Part shown: in pieces, positions 8,542-15,835 of the stretch | Layout of the letters: every line of letters begins with the position of its first letter | Numbering within the stretch: the first letter of the stretch is position 1 | Assembly: GCA_024236055.1 (NCBI GenBank) | Contig: JACKLF010000001.1 | Coordinates: forward strand, 124,001-188,000 | Direction: 5' to 3' | Source of the DNA: Alphaproteobacteria bacterium | GTDB lineage: Bacteria > Pseudomonadota > Alphaproteobacteria > Micropepsales > Micropepsaceae | DNA: 64,000 nt | Made by a program: the position numbers and the translations under genes | Notes under the pieces: model-generated | Told to the model about the DNA's origin: nothing | The model's database searches: none | What the model saw: only the letters and a program-made list of their open reading frames with translations

Positions 8542-8545
8542 TCAA
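8517..8545 (-). promoter_or_regulatory. Predicted arsR promoter (leaderless)
   Basis: On the minus strand a consensus TTGACA (-35, 8545-8540) is followed after 17 bases by AAATAT (-10, 8522-8517). The arsR ATG begins seven bases after the -10 box, about where transcription should start. The -10 match is only moderate; an 18-base spacer gives AATATT. Confidence 0.6.
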
Positions 8546-8585
8546 GCGGCGGCAGCGCGCAGCGCAGATGGCGGAAAAACGGGGG

Positions 8586-9044
8586 TCAGGCGGCGGTCGG
8601 CAGTTCGCCCATCTGCAGCAGCGCCTGGGCGGTATCGAAAACGCAGCGATGCGCCAGCAGCCGGCCATTCTTCATCGTCCACATGACGGTGATGTCGAGC
8701 GGGAAATGCTTCTTGCTGGCGCGGTGAAACACCTCGACGGCGAAGGTGGCCCAAACCTGGTCACCCGCCGCGATGGTCGCGCGCGGCGCGAAACGGGTGA
8801 AGTGGAAATCCAGGAACAGAAGCGCGGTATATTCCTTCAGCCCGGCGCGGCCACGAAAGGTGCCGCCGAAGCGAAAGAATTCGCGCGGCGCCGACACGAC
8901 CCATTCCACATTCTCGTCCAGAACGTCGAACAGGGGGTCCAGATGTCCGTCGGCGAAGGCGGCATAGACCGACAGCATCCGCGCCCGGTTGGACGATTCG
9001 ATAGCATTCAACGCACGCACTCCATGCAATGCGGACGTCCCCAC
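8586..9044 (-). CDS. SnoaL/NTF2-like domain protein
   Basis: A ~152-residue protein with the cone-shaped SnoaL-like fold: an N-terminal helix (RARMLSVYAAFADGHLDPLFDVLDENVEW), then FRGRAGLKEYTALLF and alternating strands ending ITVMWTMKNGRLLAHRCVFDTAQ. Such proteins are polyketide-cyclase-like or limonene-epoxide-hydrolase-like enzymes, or ligand binders; no function can be given. The GTG at 9044 starts the open frame, but an in-frame ATG at 8978 gives the core domain directly, so the start is uncertain. It is transcribed towards the ars palindrome and is not part of that operon. Confidence 0.72.
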   Translation of the reverse strand: MGTSALHGVRALNAIESSNRARMLSVYAAFADGHLDPLFDVLDENVEWVVSAPREFFRFGGTFRGRAGLKEYTALLFLDFHFTRFAPRATIAAGDQVWATFAVEVFHRASKKHFPLDITVMWTMKNGRLLAHRCVFDTAQALLQMGELPTAA

Positions 9045-9354
9045 GCGCCGCGATTGGAAAATATGTCTGCAAAATCAGGCGCTGCGCTTACGCCGCAGGG
9101 TCCTGTGATCAGCCAGGTGCGCCAATGGCCACACCCCAATGGACCCACCAAGGGGTCCGTGAAATCGTGGGAGCGGTTACATCCGCGCTGGTACCGCTGT
9201 CAATGAATAGCAGCAATGCGACGGCAAATGCCCATTTTCCGCCGCAATGCCGCGCGCCTGGCGCGCATGAACGGGGCTTTGCCACCGGGACTTGCCGGTT
9301 TGCGCGGGCCATGTCACATCGGCGCCATAAGAAAGGGGCCATGCGGGGGACGCC
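9045..9354. other. 310-base intergenic region
   Basis: This lies between the divergent SnoaL-like and TSUP genes and must hold their promoters. I see one 6-bp hairpin (9141-9146 with 9153-9158) and a GC-rich dyad near 9250. No convincing promoter or RNA gene is visible. Confidence 0.5.
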
Positions 9355-10095
9355 ATGACGGGGCTTGTGATCCTATTTTTCGTGGCGATGTGGGCCGGGG
9401 TGCAGAATGCCCTGGCCGGCGGCGGCACCTTTCTGACCCTGCCGGCGCTGATGCTGACGGGCATGAGCGCGCTGGCCGCCAACATCACCTCCACCGTGGC
9501 CCTGTTTCCCGGCCAGATCACCTCAAGCTGGGGCGGTCGCCTGCATGTCGCCGGCGCGGGCGGACTGGGCTTTCGCACCCTGGTGCTGATCTCGCTGGCC
9601 GGCGGCGTGGTGGGTGCGGTCCTGCTGCTGGTCACGCCTTCCGACATTTTCGCCAAGATGGTGCCCTGGCTGGTGCTGTTCGCGACCTCGGTCTTTGCCT
9701 GGGGCAGTTTCGGACCCAAGCGGGCCAACAGCGCGCATCTGGGCGCGGCAATGGCGGGCACGGCGCAGTTCTTCATATCGGTCTATGGCGGCTATTTCGG
9801 CGGCGGCATCGGCTTTCTGATGCTGGCGGCGCTGACCGCGGCGGGCCTGACCATCCGCAACGCCCAGGCCACCAAGAATGTGCTGGCCGGGGTGATGAAT
9901 GCCAGTGCGGTGGCGATCTTCATCTTCTCGCCCCAGATTCACTGGCTGCAGGCGGGCGTGGTCTGCCTGGGCGCGGTGATCGGCGGCTGGGTCGGCGGTC
10001 ACATGATCAGCCGCGTGAACGAGAAATTCCTGCGCGGCGCGGCGGTCGCCATCGGCGTGGCGCTGACCATCGGCCTGTTCATCAGGGCCGCGTGA
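9355..10095 (+). CDS. TSUP (TauE/SafE) family membrane transporter
   Basis: A 246-residue membrane protein with about eight hydrophobic spans. The two half-repeats both carry the TSUP motif pattern: AGGGTFLTLPALMLTGMSALAANITSTVALFPG at the start, and GGYFGGGIGFLMLAALTAAGL in the second half with NAQATKNVLAGVMN. The family moves sulfite, sulfolactate, taurine-derived anions and other small anions; the substrate is unknown. ATG 9355 follows a GGGG-rich stretch. It is convergent with the enolase-superfamily gene, with a terminator hairpin between them. Confidence 0.87.
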   Translation: MTGLVILFFVAMWAGVQNALAGGGTFLTLPALMLTGMSALAANITSTVALFPGQITSSWGGRLHVAGAGGLGFRTLVLISLAGGVVGAVLLLVTPSDIFAKMVPWLVLFATSVFAWGSFGPKRANSAHLGAAMAGTAQFFISVYGGYFGGGIGFLMLAALTAAGLTIRNAQATKNVLAGVMNASAVAIFIFSPQIHWLQAGVVCLGAVIGGWVGGHMISRVNEKFLRGAAVAIGVALTIGLFIRAA

Positions 10096-10132
10096 AAAAG
10101 AAAAGCGCCGGCCTCGGTGACGAGGCCGGCGC
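10095..10132 (-). terminator. Terminator of the enolase-superfamily gene
   Basis: A perfect 12-bp stem (10105-10116 with 10121-10132) and a GTGA loop lie 18 bases past the minus-strand stop. On the minus strand it is followed by a TTTTCTTTTT run, so it mainly serves that gene. Confidence 0.85.
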
Positions 10133-10150
10133 CCGCTGCAATGCAGCCTG

Positions 10151-11485
10151 TTACTGCTTGATGATCTGGCCGTCGGGCAGGCGAATTTCGCCCCAGCCGC
10201 CGTTCAGCGGATTGTCGCGGTGGAAGGGATATTTCGCCGCCGCCTTCTCGTCGACCTCGATGCCCCAGCCGGGCCGGTCGTTGGCATAGATGTAGCCGTT
10301 CTTCAGTTCGGGAAGGCCCGGGAAGATTTCCTGGTGGGCCTGGTTGTATTCCGAATATTCCTGGATGCCGAAATTGGTGATCGACAGGTCCAGGTGGCAC
10401 ATCGCCATGTGGCCGATGGGGCTGACATCGCCGGGGCCGTGCCAGGCGGTGCGCACATTGAAGATCTCGCCGAAGGCGGCGACCTTGCGGGCCGGGGTCA
10501 GACCGCCCATCTGCGAGACATGCATGCGCATGTAATCGATCAGCCGGTCCTTGATCAGCGGCGTCCATTCATGCGGGCTGTTGAACAGTTCGCCCATCGC
10601 CAGCGGCGTCGAGGTCTGCTGGCGGATGTTGGGGAACCACATGATGTCTTCGGGCGACAGCGCATCTTCCAGGAAGAACAGGCGGAATTTCTCGGCCTGC
10701 TTGCACAGTTCCACCGCCTGGGTCGGGGTGTAGCGTTCATGGGCGTCGTGCAGCAGCTCGATCTCGTCGCCCAGCTCCTTGCGCGCGGTCTCCAGCAGCT
10801 TCAGCGCGCGCTTCAGCGCCGCCTCGCGCTCGAACACCGGGGCATCATGCAGCGAGGGGATGCGCTGGCCGCCCGCGCGGCTGCCATAGCCGGCCATGCC
10901 CGGCACGCCCACTTGCACGCGGACATGGCGGAAGCCCTTGGCCATGTAGGCGCGGGCGCTTTCGATCGTGTCCGCGATCTCGCTGCCCGAGGCATGGCCA
11001 TAGGTGTCCACCGCCTCGCGCGCCTTGCCGCCCAGCAGCTCATAGACCGGCATGTTGGCCATGCGGCCCTTGATGTCCCACAGCGCCTGGTCGACGCCGC
11101 TGATGGCGTTGTTCAGGACCGGGCCGTTGCGCCAGTAGGAAGAGTTGTACATCGCCTGCCAGGCATCCTCGATGCGGTCGGCGGGCTTTCCGATCATGAA
11201 GGGGCGCAGATATTTTTCCACCGCCGGTTTCACCAGGTCGGCGCGCTGGGTATAGGTGGCGCAGCCGAAGCCGTGCAGGCCCGGCTGGTCTGTGGTCACC
11301 TTGACCACCGTCAGGCGCACGCCCTGGGGCGCGCATTCGATGACGCTGATGTCCTTGATCTTGGGCGAGGGCATGCCGCGCATGGCCTTGTCCATCCGCT
11401 CCTGGCCCAGGGCCTCGCGGCTGGTCAGAAGGGCGGCCGCGGCGGCCCCCGCAGTGGTTGCACCCAGTATGTCGCGTCTGCGCAT
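10151..11485 (-). CDS. Tat-exported mannonate dehydratase (RspA)-like enolase-superfamily enzyme
   Basis: A 444-residue enolase-superfamily protein. The N terminus MRRRDILGATTAGAAAAALL is a twin-arginine signal, so export in folded form is predicted; most RspA/ManD relatives are cytoplasmic. The mature part has the capping domain with SYWRNGPVLNNAISGVDQALWDIKGR, then the barrel. LLHDAHERYTP, FFLEDALSPED and MGELFNSPHEW provide metal ligands and TAWHGPGDVSPIGHMA the His-containing loop of the mannonate dehydratase subgroup. The enzyme would dehydrate an acid sugar such as D-mannonate. ATG 11485 follows AGGGGAG at seven bases. A GntR-like palindrome lies upstream. Confidence 0.86.
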   Translation of the reverse strand: MRRRDILGATTAGAAAAALLTSREALGQERMDKAMRGMPSPKIKDISVIECAPQGVRLTVVKVTTDQPGLHGFGCATYTQRADLVKPAVEKYLRPFMIGKPADRIEDAWQAMYNSSYWRNGPVLNNAISGVDQALWDIKGRMANMPVYELLGGKAREAVDTYGHASGSEIADTIESARAYMAKGFRHVRVQVGVPGMAGYGSRAGGQRIPSLHDAPVFEREAALKRALKLLETARKELGDEIELLHDAHERYTPTQAVELCKQAEKFRLFFLEDALSPEDIMWFPNIRQQTSTPLAMGELFNSPHEWTPLIKDRLIDYMRMHVSQMGGLTPARKVAAFGEIFNVRTAWHGPGDVSPIGHMAMCHLDLSITNFGIQEYSEYNQAHQEIFPGLPELKNGYIYANDRPGWGIEVDEKAAAKYPFHRDNPLNGGWGEIRLPDGQIIKQ

Positions 11486-11597
11486 GGCGAAACTCCCCTG
11501 AAATTCTGGCTGAGAAATTTTTGTCCCGGGGCCAGGGAAACCGGCCCGGATTTTTCGTGGCCGCGACCCTAAGGGGGGCGGACGCGGACGGCAAGGT

Positions 11598-11607
11598 TTG
11601 TATACAA
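11598..11607. promoter_or_regulatory. GntR/FadR-type palindrome TTGTATACAA
   Basis: A 10-bp perfect palindrome of the GntR-family type (GTnnAC core) lies 113 bases upstream of the RspA-like gene and 105 bases upstream of encFtn. On the minus strand it directly precedes a possible promoter, TTGCCG-17-TAGGGT. GntR regulators commonly control acid-sugar genes, which supports the assignment; no regulator gene is in the window. Confidence 0.45.
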
Positions 11608-11712
11608 TGTGCCGGCCGGCCGGTTTTCCGGCGCGGCGCAACGGCCCCCCAGGTTCAACAGCGGTCCCGGATCGGTTATTACGGGGCCGTCATTTTCAAG
11701 GATGAAACCCGC

Positions 11713-12027
11713 ATGTCCAGCGAGACCCTGCACGCCCCGCGCGAACGCCTCAGCACCAAGACCATCACCATGCACCAGGCGATCGTCTCGCTGATGGAAG
11801 AGCTGGAGGCCGCCGACTGGTACCAGCAGCGCGCCGACGATTGCGAAGACCCCGCGCTGAAGGAAGTGCTGCTGCACAATATGCGCGAGGAGGTCGAGCA
11901 TGCCGCCATGGTGCTGGAATGGCTGCGCCGCAACAGCGACGTCTTCGCCAAGCAGCTCAAGACCTATCTGTTCACCGAGGGCAATCTGCTCGAGGTCGAG
12001 GACGACGCCGAACACGGCGGCAAGTAA
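11713..12027 (+). CDS. Encapsulated ferritin-like protein (EncFtn)
   Basis: A 104-residue EncFtn-family ferroxidase. The diagnostic segments are HQAIVSLMEELEAADWYQQR (residues 21-40, supplying Glu, Trp and Tyr of the iron site), the E60-V-E-H63 motif in REEVEHAAMVLEWLRRN, and the ending KTYLFTEG. In Rhodospirillum rubrum such proteins form annular decamers that oxidise Fe(II) inside an encapsulin shell. Here the protein ends soon after residue 90 and lacks an obvious encapsulin-targeting tail. No encapsulin gene follows. ATG 11713 is preceded by AAGGA at ten bases. It is divergent from the RspA-like gene. Confidence 0.93.
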   Translation: MSSETLHAPRERLSTKTITMHQAIVSLMEELEAADWYQQRADDCEDPALKEVLLHNMREEVEHAAMVLEWLRRNSDVFAKQLKTYLFTEGNLLEVEDDAEHGGK

Positions 12028-12041
12028 CGTCCGCCTGCGCG

Positions 12042-12110
12042 GCGCCGCCATCTCGCGCGGCGCCGCCAGCTCGCGCAGCGCCGCCAGCTCGCGCAGCGCC
12101 GTCAGCCCGA
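12042..12110 (+). repeat. 18-bp tandem repeat, three copies plus a partial
   Basis: Units begin at 12042, 12060 and 12078, with a degenerate 15-base copy at 12096. The second and third units are identical (GCGCCGCCAGCTCGCGCA); the first differs at a few bases. The array starts 14 bases after the encFtn stop and runs into the end of the 51-aa minus-strand gene. Confidence 0.85.
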
Positions 12111-12257
12111 CGGCGCCGCCTCGGACGGCTCCGGGCCGTTCCGGGCCTGCACATACCGCTTCACGCGGCGCACATATTCCCCCAGCCAGCCCGGCGGCTC
12201 GCGCCACTCTTCCAGCGGATTCGCCGGATTGGCGGGCTCGCTTTCCCTTTCTGTCAT
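12102..12257 (-). CDS. Small hypothetical protein, 51 aa
   Basis: A 51-residue soluble, charged protein with a Trp-rich middle: NPLEEWREPPGWLGEYVRRVKRYVQARN. Its end is Pro/Glu/Ala-rich. I do not recognise the family. The start is well supported: ATG 12257 has GGGAGAG six bases upstream. Its stop falls inside the 18-bp repeat array, so the tail may have been altered by repeat changes. It is convergent with encFtn, whose stop is 74 bases away. Codon use resembles the neighbours. A functional link to encFtn is only suggested by position. Confidence 0.55.
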   Translation of the reverse strand: MTERESEPANPANPLEEWREPPGWLGEYVRRVKRYVQARNGPEPSEAAPSG

Positions 12258-12409
12258 ACGCAACTCTCCCACGCGATTGTTGGGCGAACGCCAGCTTGAT
12301 CGATGCGTTGCGCGGGAAAAATCCTTAGCGCGCGATTCAGATTCGATTGCGCGGCAGCGCGTTGTGCGGCGGATTGCTGCACGCATGCGGCTGTGGATGC
12401 TTGTGTGCG

Positions 12410-12446
12410 AAAAAAAGACCGGCCGTGCGGTATCGCACGGCCGGTC
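12410..12446 (-). terminator. Terminator of the SGNH hydrolase gene
   Basis: A perfect 13-bp stem (12417-12429 with 12434-12446) and 4-base loop are followed on the minus strand by seven T residues. It lies 34 bases after the stop. Confidence 0.92.
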
Positions 12447-12480
12447 CGATAGGCGATTCGCGACGATCAGTTGCCGGTCA

Positions 12481-13851
12481 TCAGTTGCCCGTGATCATCG
12501 ACAGGTCGATGGCGTCGGCCATCGCCTTGTAGCCCGTATCGTTGGGATGCAGGTGGTCATAATCGTTGTAGGCCGGGCGGAAGGTCAGCAGATTGTTGGG
12601 ATCGGCGGTCGCGGCGGCAAAGTCCACCACCCCGTCGAAGGCCCCGCCATGCAGGATCCAGTTGTTCAGCGCGGTGCGCACTTCCTCGCCCGCCGGGGCC
12701 GCATAGCCCGCGCCCTGATAGGGCGTCAGCGTTGCGCCGATCACCTTGATGCCCTTTTCATGGCAGCGCTCGATGATCTGCTTGTCGGCGTCGATCAGCG
12801 CCTGGGCGGTGACCGCTTCCTGGGGACCGCGCATGGTGAAGCCGCGGCCGATGTCGTTGATGCCTTCCAGCAGGATCACGACCTTCACGCCGGGCACCGC
12901 CAGCACGTCGCGGTCCAGACGGGCCAGCGCGCTGGGGCCCGAGCCGTAACGCAGCACCCGGTTGCCGCCGATGCCGGCATTGACCACCGACCATTTGCGG
13001 CCCGCCGCGTTCTGGCTCAGCCGCTCGGCGAGGCGGTCAGGCCAGCCGCGGAAGGCGTTGTTGGTGGACTGGGCGCCCTCGGTGATGGAATCGCCCAGCG
13101 TCACCACGACGTTCTGCGCGGTGACGGGATCGACCTCGACCTCGCTGACCAGGCTGGTCAGGCGCATGATGCTGGGGCTGGGCAGGGTGGCCGCGGCGGT
13201 GTGATCGCCCGGCGTGCCCGCCACATACTGGTAGAGGCTGTGGCCGCCGCGCGCCAGCGTGCCCGGCGCATAGAGCGAGATCACCAGCTTCTGCAATGCA
13301 TCGACCTTCATGTCGACCGGATCGGACAGCAGCGGCGCGCCATCGGGCACCGCGACGGCGCCCTTGCCGCCAAAGGTCACGACATGGTCGGTGCCCGCCA
13401 TCACGCTGCCGTCGGGGCCGGCGACGCCGACATGCACCGAACCCAGCACCAGCACATCGGCACCGCCTTCATTGGTCACGCGCAGGCGAATGCGCTTGCC
13501 CGCCACCGCCACGCGCACAAGCTGGCGCAGCGTGACATTGGAGGGATCGCGGCCGGGCGCGGCGTCCACCGGTAGGTTGCCGGGATTGTCGATCAGAAGC
13601 GGGTGGCGCACCACCGGCTCGGTTGCCGGGATATCGATCTGCGGTGCCAGCGGCGCGACGTCGGGCAGGCTGGCGCGCGGGCCGGGCGTAACCCCCGGGG
13701 GCAGGGGGGTGGGCACGAAGCCCCAGGCCCCGATCCAGGTGGAATCGGCGGCGGCTGCCGTCGCTGGGGCCGCCCCCGCGGCTGTCAGAATCAGTCCCGC
13801 CGCCAGGGCCGCGCCCAGGGCTGCCCGATGGGCGATATGCCGAAAATTCAT
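12481..13851 (-). CDS. Secreted SGNH/GDSL-family hydrolase
   Basis: A 456-residue exported esterase-like protein. A signal peptide covers about residues 1-35. Residues ~40-230 form a beta-rich N-terminal region, and the SGNH hydrolase domain starts with VTLGDSITEG (catalytic Ser). It continues with NAGIGGNRV (block II Gly), EGINDIG (block III Asn) and DHLHPNDTGY (Asp/His pair). Architecture and length fit the family of secreted carbohydrate or lipid esterases related to rhamnogalacturonan acetylesterase; the substrate is unknown. It is monocistronic, with its own terminator. Confidence 0.88.
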   Translation of the reverse strand: MNFRHIAHRAALGAALAAGLILTAAGAAPATAAAADSTWIGAWGFVPTPLPPGVTPGPRASLPDVAPLAPQIDIPATEPVVRHPLLIDNPGNLPVDAAPGRDPSNVTLRQLVRVAVAGKRIRLRVTNEGGADVLVLGSVHVGVAGPDGSVMAGTDHVVTFGGKGAVAVPDGAPLLSDPVDMKVDALQKLVISLYAPGTLARGGHSLYQYVAGTPGDHTAAATLPSPSIMRLTSLVSEVEVDPVTAQNVVVTLGDSITEGAQSTNNAFRGWPDRLAERLSQNAAGRKWSVVNAGIGGNRVLRYGSGPSALARLDRDVLAVPGVKVVILLEGINDIGRGFTMRGPQEAVTAQALIDADKQIIERCHEKGIKVIGATLTPYQGAGYAAPAGEEVRTALNNWILHGGAFDGVVDFAAATADPNNLLTFRPAYNDYDHLHPNDTGYKAMADAIDLSMITGN

Positions 13852-14088
13852 GTCCCGCTCCCCGATTTGTGGTTGGCGGGACTTTCAACGGCCCGGCGGC
13901 GGGGCGCAAGGCGCTTAAAAGTTGGGCGCTGGGGCCCGCAATCGGCCCAAATGTGACGCCTGCGGAACAAACACCGGAAAAAGTCTGACTTTTCAGATGC
14001 TTCCGGTTGACGGCCGGAAAATGCTCTGACAACGTTACCAAAGGATGCCGGGTCTGAACCGGTGACGTGTCCCTCAAGGGGGCTGGGG

Positions 14089-14382
14089 ATGATCAAGTCT
14101 GAATTGGTAGCGCGGCTTACCGCCCGGTATCCGCATCTTTATCACCGCGACGTGGAACGCATCGTCACAACGGTGCTGGACTCCATCAGCAAGGCGCTGG
14201 CCGAAGGCCATCGCGTGGAACTTCGCGGCTTCGGCGCCTTCTCGGTCAAGACACGTCCGTCGCGGATGGGCCGCAATCCGCGCACCGGCGAGCCGGTGGC
14301 TGTGGGTGAAAAGCGCGCGCCCTTCTTCCGCACCGGAAAGGAATTGCGCGAAAGGCTGAACGCCGGTACGCCGGAGTCGTAA
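14089..14382 (+). CDS. ihfB: Integration host factor subunit beta
   Basis: A 97-residue HU/IHF-family DNA-bending protein. It begins MIKSELVARL, has the central VELRGFGAFSVKTRPSRMGRNPRTGEPV arm with the conserved RNPRTG and Pro that intercalates DNA, and ends in the FFRTGKELRERLN helix. With IhfA it bends DNA in replication, recombination and transcription. ATG 14089 lies behind a purine-rich AAGGGGGCTGGGG. It is followed at 19 bases by pyrF; rpsA-ihfB-pyrF-trpF is the usual alphaproteobacterial order, here with rpsA displaced 11 kb upstream. Confidence 0.95.
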   Translation: MIKSELVARLTARYPHLYHRDVERIVTTVLDSISKALAEGHRVELRGFGAFSVKTRPSRMGRNPRTGEPVAVGEKRAPFFRTGKELRERLNAGTPES

Positions 14383-14401
14383 TCCTCCGGTCCGAAGAAC
14401 C

Positions 14402-15127
14402 GTGACGCCTGTTCCTGCAAATGTTCCCGCAAATCCGGTTTTTGTCGCACTCGACACCACCGATCTCGACTATGCCCTGCAGCTGGCCGAGCGCGTGCGT
14501 CCCCATGTCGGCGGCCTCAAGCTGGGCCTGGAATTCTTCACCGCCCATGGCCCCGATGGCGTGCGCGCCTTTGCCGATGCCGGGCTGCCGGTCTTCCTGG
14601 ACCTGAAGTTCCACGACATCCCCAACACCGTCGCGGGGGCGTGCCGCGCCGCCGCCGGGCTGGGCGTTTCGATCGCCAATGTCCATGCCCAGGGCGGGGC
14701 GGCGATGATGCGTGCCGGCCTGGATGCGGTCAAAAGCACCAATCCCGCCACCCGGCTGATCGCCGTCACCATGCTGACCAGCCTCTCCGACAGCGACCTG
14801 CCGGCCATGGGCATCGGCGGATCGGTGGGCGACCAGGTGCTGCGGCTGGCGGCCCTGGCGCGCGAAAGCGGGCTGGACGGGGTGGTGTGCTCGGCACACG
14901 AGATCGAACGGCTGCGCCGCGAGATGGGCCGGGACTTCCTGCTGGTGGTGCCGGGCATCCGCCCCGCGGGGGCCGCGCTGGGCGACCAGCAGCGCGTGAT
15001 GGGCCCCAAAGAGGCGAGGGATGCCGGCGCTGGCGTGCTGGTGATCGGCCGCCCCATCACGGCGGCCCCGGACCCGGTCCTGGCGGCCCGCGATATTGCC
15101 CAAAGCTTAGGCATTTCAGCCGGTTAA
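14402..15127 (+). CDS. pyrF: Orotidine 5'-phosphate decarboxylase
   Basis: A 241-residue OMP decarboxylase catalyses the last step of UMP synthesis. VALDTTDLDYAL opens the barrel, LKLGLEFF provides the substrate lysine, and DLKFHDIPNTV carries the catalytic Asp-Lys-Asp network. The phosphate loop is VVPGIRP and GRPITAAPDP near the end. The start is GTG 14402, 19 bases after ihfB; the ATG at 14421 is out of frame. It precedes trpF by 57 bases. Confidence 0.95.
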   Translation: MTPVPANVPANPVFVALDTTDLDYALQLAERVRPHVGGLKLGLEFFTAHGPDGVRAFADAGLPVFLDLKFHDIPNTVAGACRAAAGLGVSIANVHAQGGAAMMRAGLDAVKSTNPATRLIAVTMLTSLSDSDLPAMGIGGSVGDQVLRLAALARESGLDGVVCSAHEIERLRREMGRDFLLVVPGIRPAGAALGDQQRVMGPKEARDAGAGVLVIGRPITAAPDPVLAARDIAQSLGISAG

Positions 15128-15184
15128 GGCTGGTTCCCGGCATCGCTTGATTTATCGGCCCGCCGGGCCCATAAGCCGCAGCCC

Positions 15185-15835
15185 ATGACTATTGCTGTCA
15201 AAATCTGCGGCCTGACCAGCGCCGATGCAGTCGACGCGGCAGCAGGCGCGGGCGCCGCCTATGGCGGCCTGGTGTTTCACCGCCGCTCGCCCCGCTTTGT
15301 GGCCATGGAGCCCGCCCAGGCCCTGGCCCAGCGCATGCGCGGCCGCCTTCAGGTGGTGGCGCTGGTGGCCGACATGGATGACGGCGAACTGAATTCGGTC
15401 ATCGGCGCCATCAAACCCGACCTGATTCAGCTTCACGGCGCCGAGGATGTGCGCCGCACCGCCGAGATTCGCGCCCGCTTCGGCCTGCCGGTGATCAAGG
15501 CGCTGGCGGTGGCCGAAAGCGCCGACCTTCAGGTGGTGCCGGACTTCGAGGCGGTTGCCGACATGCTTCTGTTCGACGCGCGCGCCCCCGAAGGCGCCGA
15601 CCGGCGCGGCGGCCATGGCGCGGCCTTCGACTGGAAGATCCTTTCGGGCCGCAGCTTCGTAAAGCCCTGGTTCCTGGCCGGCGGGCTTTCGCCGGACAAT
15701 GTCGGACGCGCCATCCAGCAGTCCGGCGCGAAATATGTCGATGTCTCTTCCGGCGTGGAAAGCGCGCCCGGCGTGAAGGATGTGACGGCCATTGCCGCCT
15801 TCATCGCCGCCACCCGTCCGCAGGTTGCCGCATGA
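15185..15835 (+). CDS. trpF: Phosphoribosylanthranilate isomerase
   Basis: A 216-residue TIM-barrel isomerase that converts N-(5-phosphoribosyl)anthranilate to CdRP in tryptophan synthesis. KICGLT (residues 6-11) contains the catalytic Cys, FHRRSPRFV follows, IQLHGAED is the middle strand motif, and FLAGGLSPDNV plus DVSSGVESAPGVKD form the phosphate-binding end with the catalytic Asp. Its stop overlaps the trpB start by four bases, so translation is coupled. Confidence 0.96.
   Translation: MTIAVKICGLTSADAVDAAAGAGAAYGGLVFHRRSPRFVAMEPAQALAQRMRGRLQVVALVADMDDGELNSVIGAIKPDLIQLHGAEDVRRTAEIRARFGLPVIKALAVAESADLQVVPDFEAVADMLLFDARAPEGADRRGGHGAAFDWKILSGRSFVKPWFLAGGLSPDNVGRAIQQSGAKYVDVSSGVESAPGVKDVTAIAAFIAATRPQVAA

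Noticed and set aside
12042..12110. Short repeat array considered as a CRISPR
   Set aside because: The units are directly adjacent with no spacers and no cas genes are near; it is a simple tandem repeat.
12028..14088. Search for an encapsulin shell gene after encFtn
   Set aside because: The region holds a 51-aa gene, a terminator and the SGNH hydrolase; no HK97-fold-like protein was recognised in any frame.
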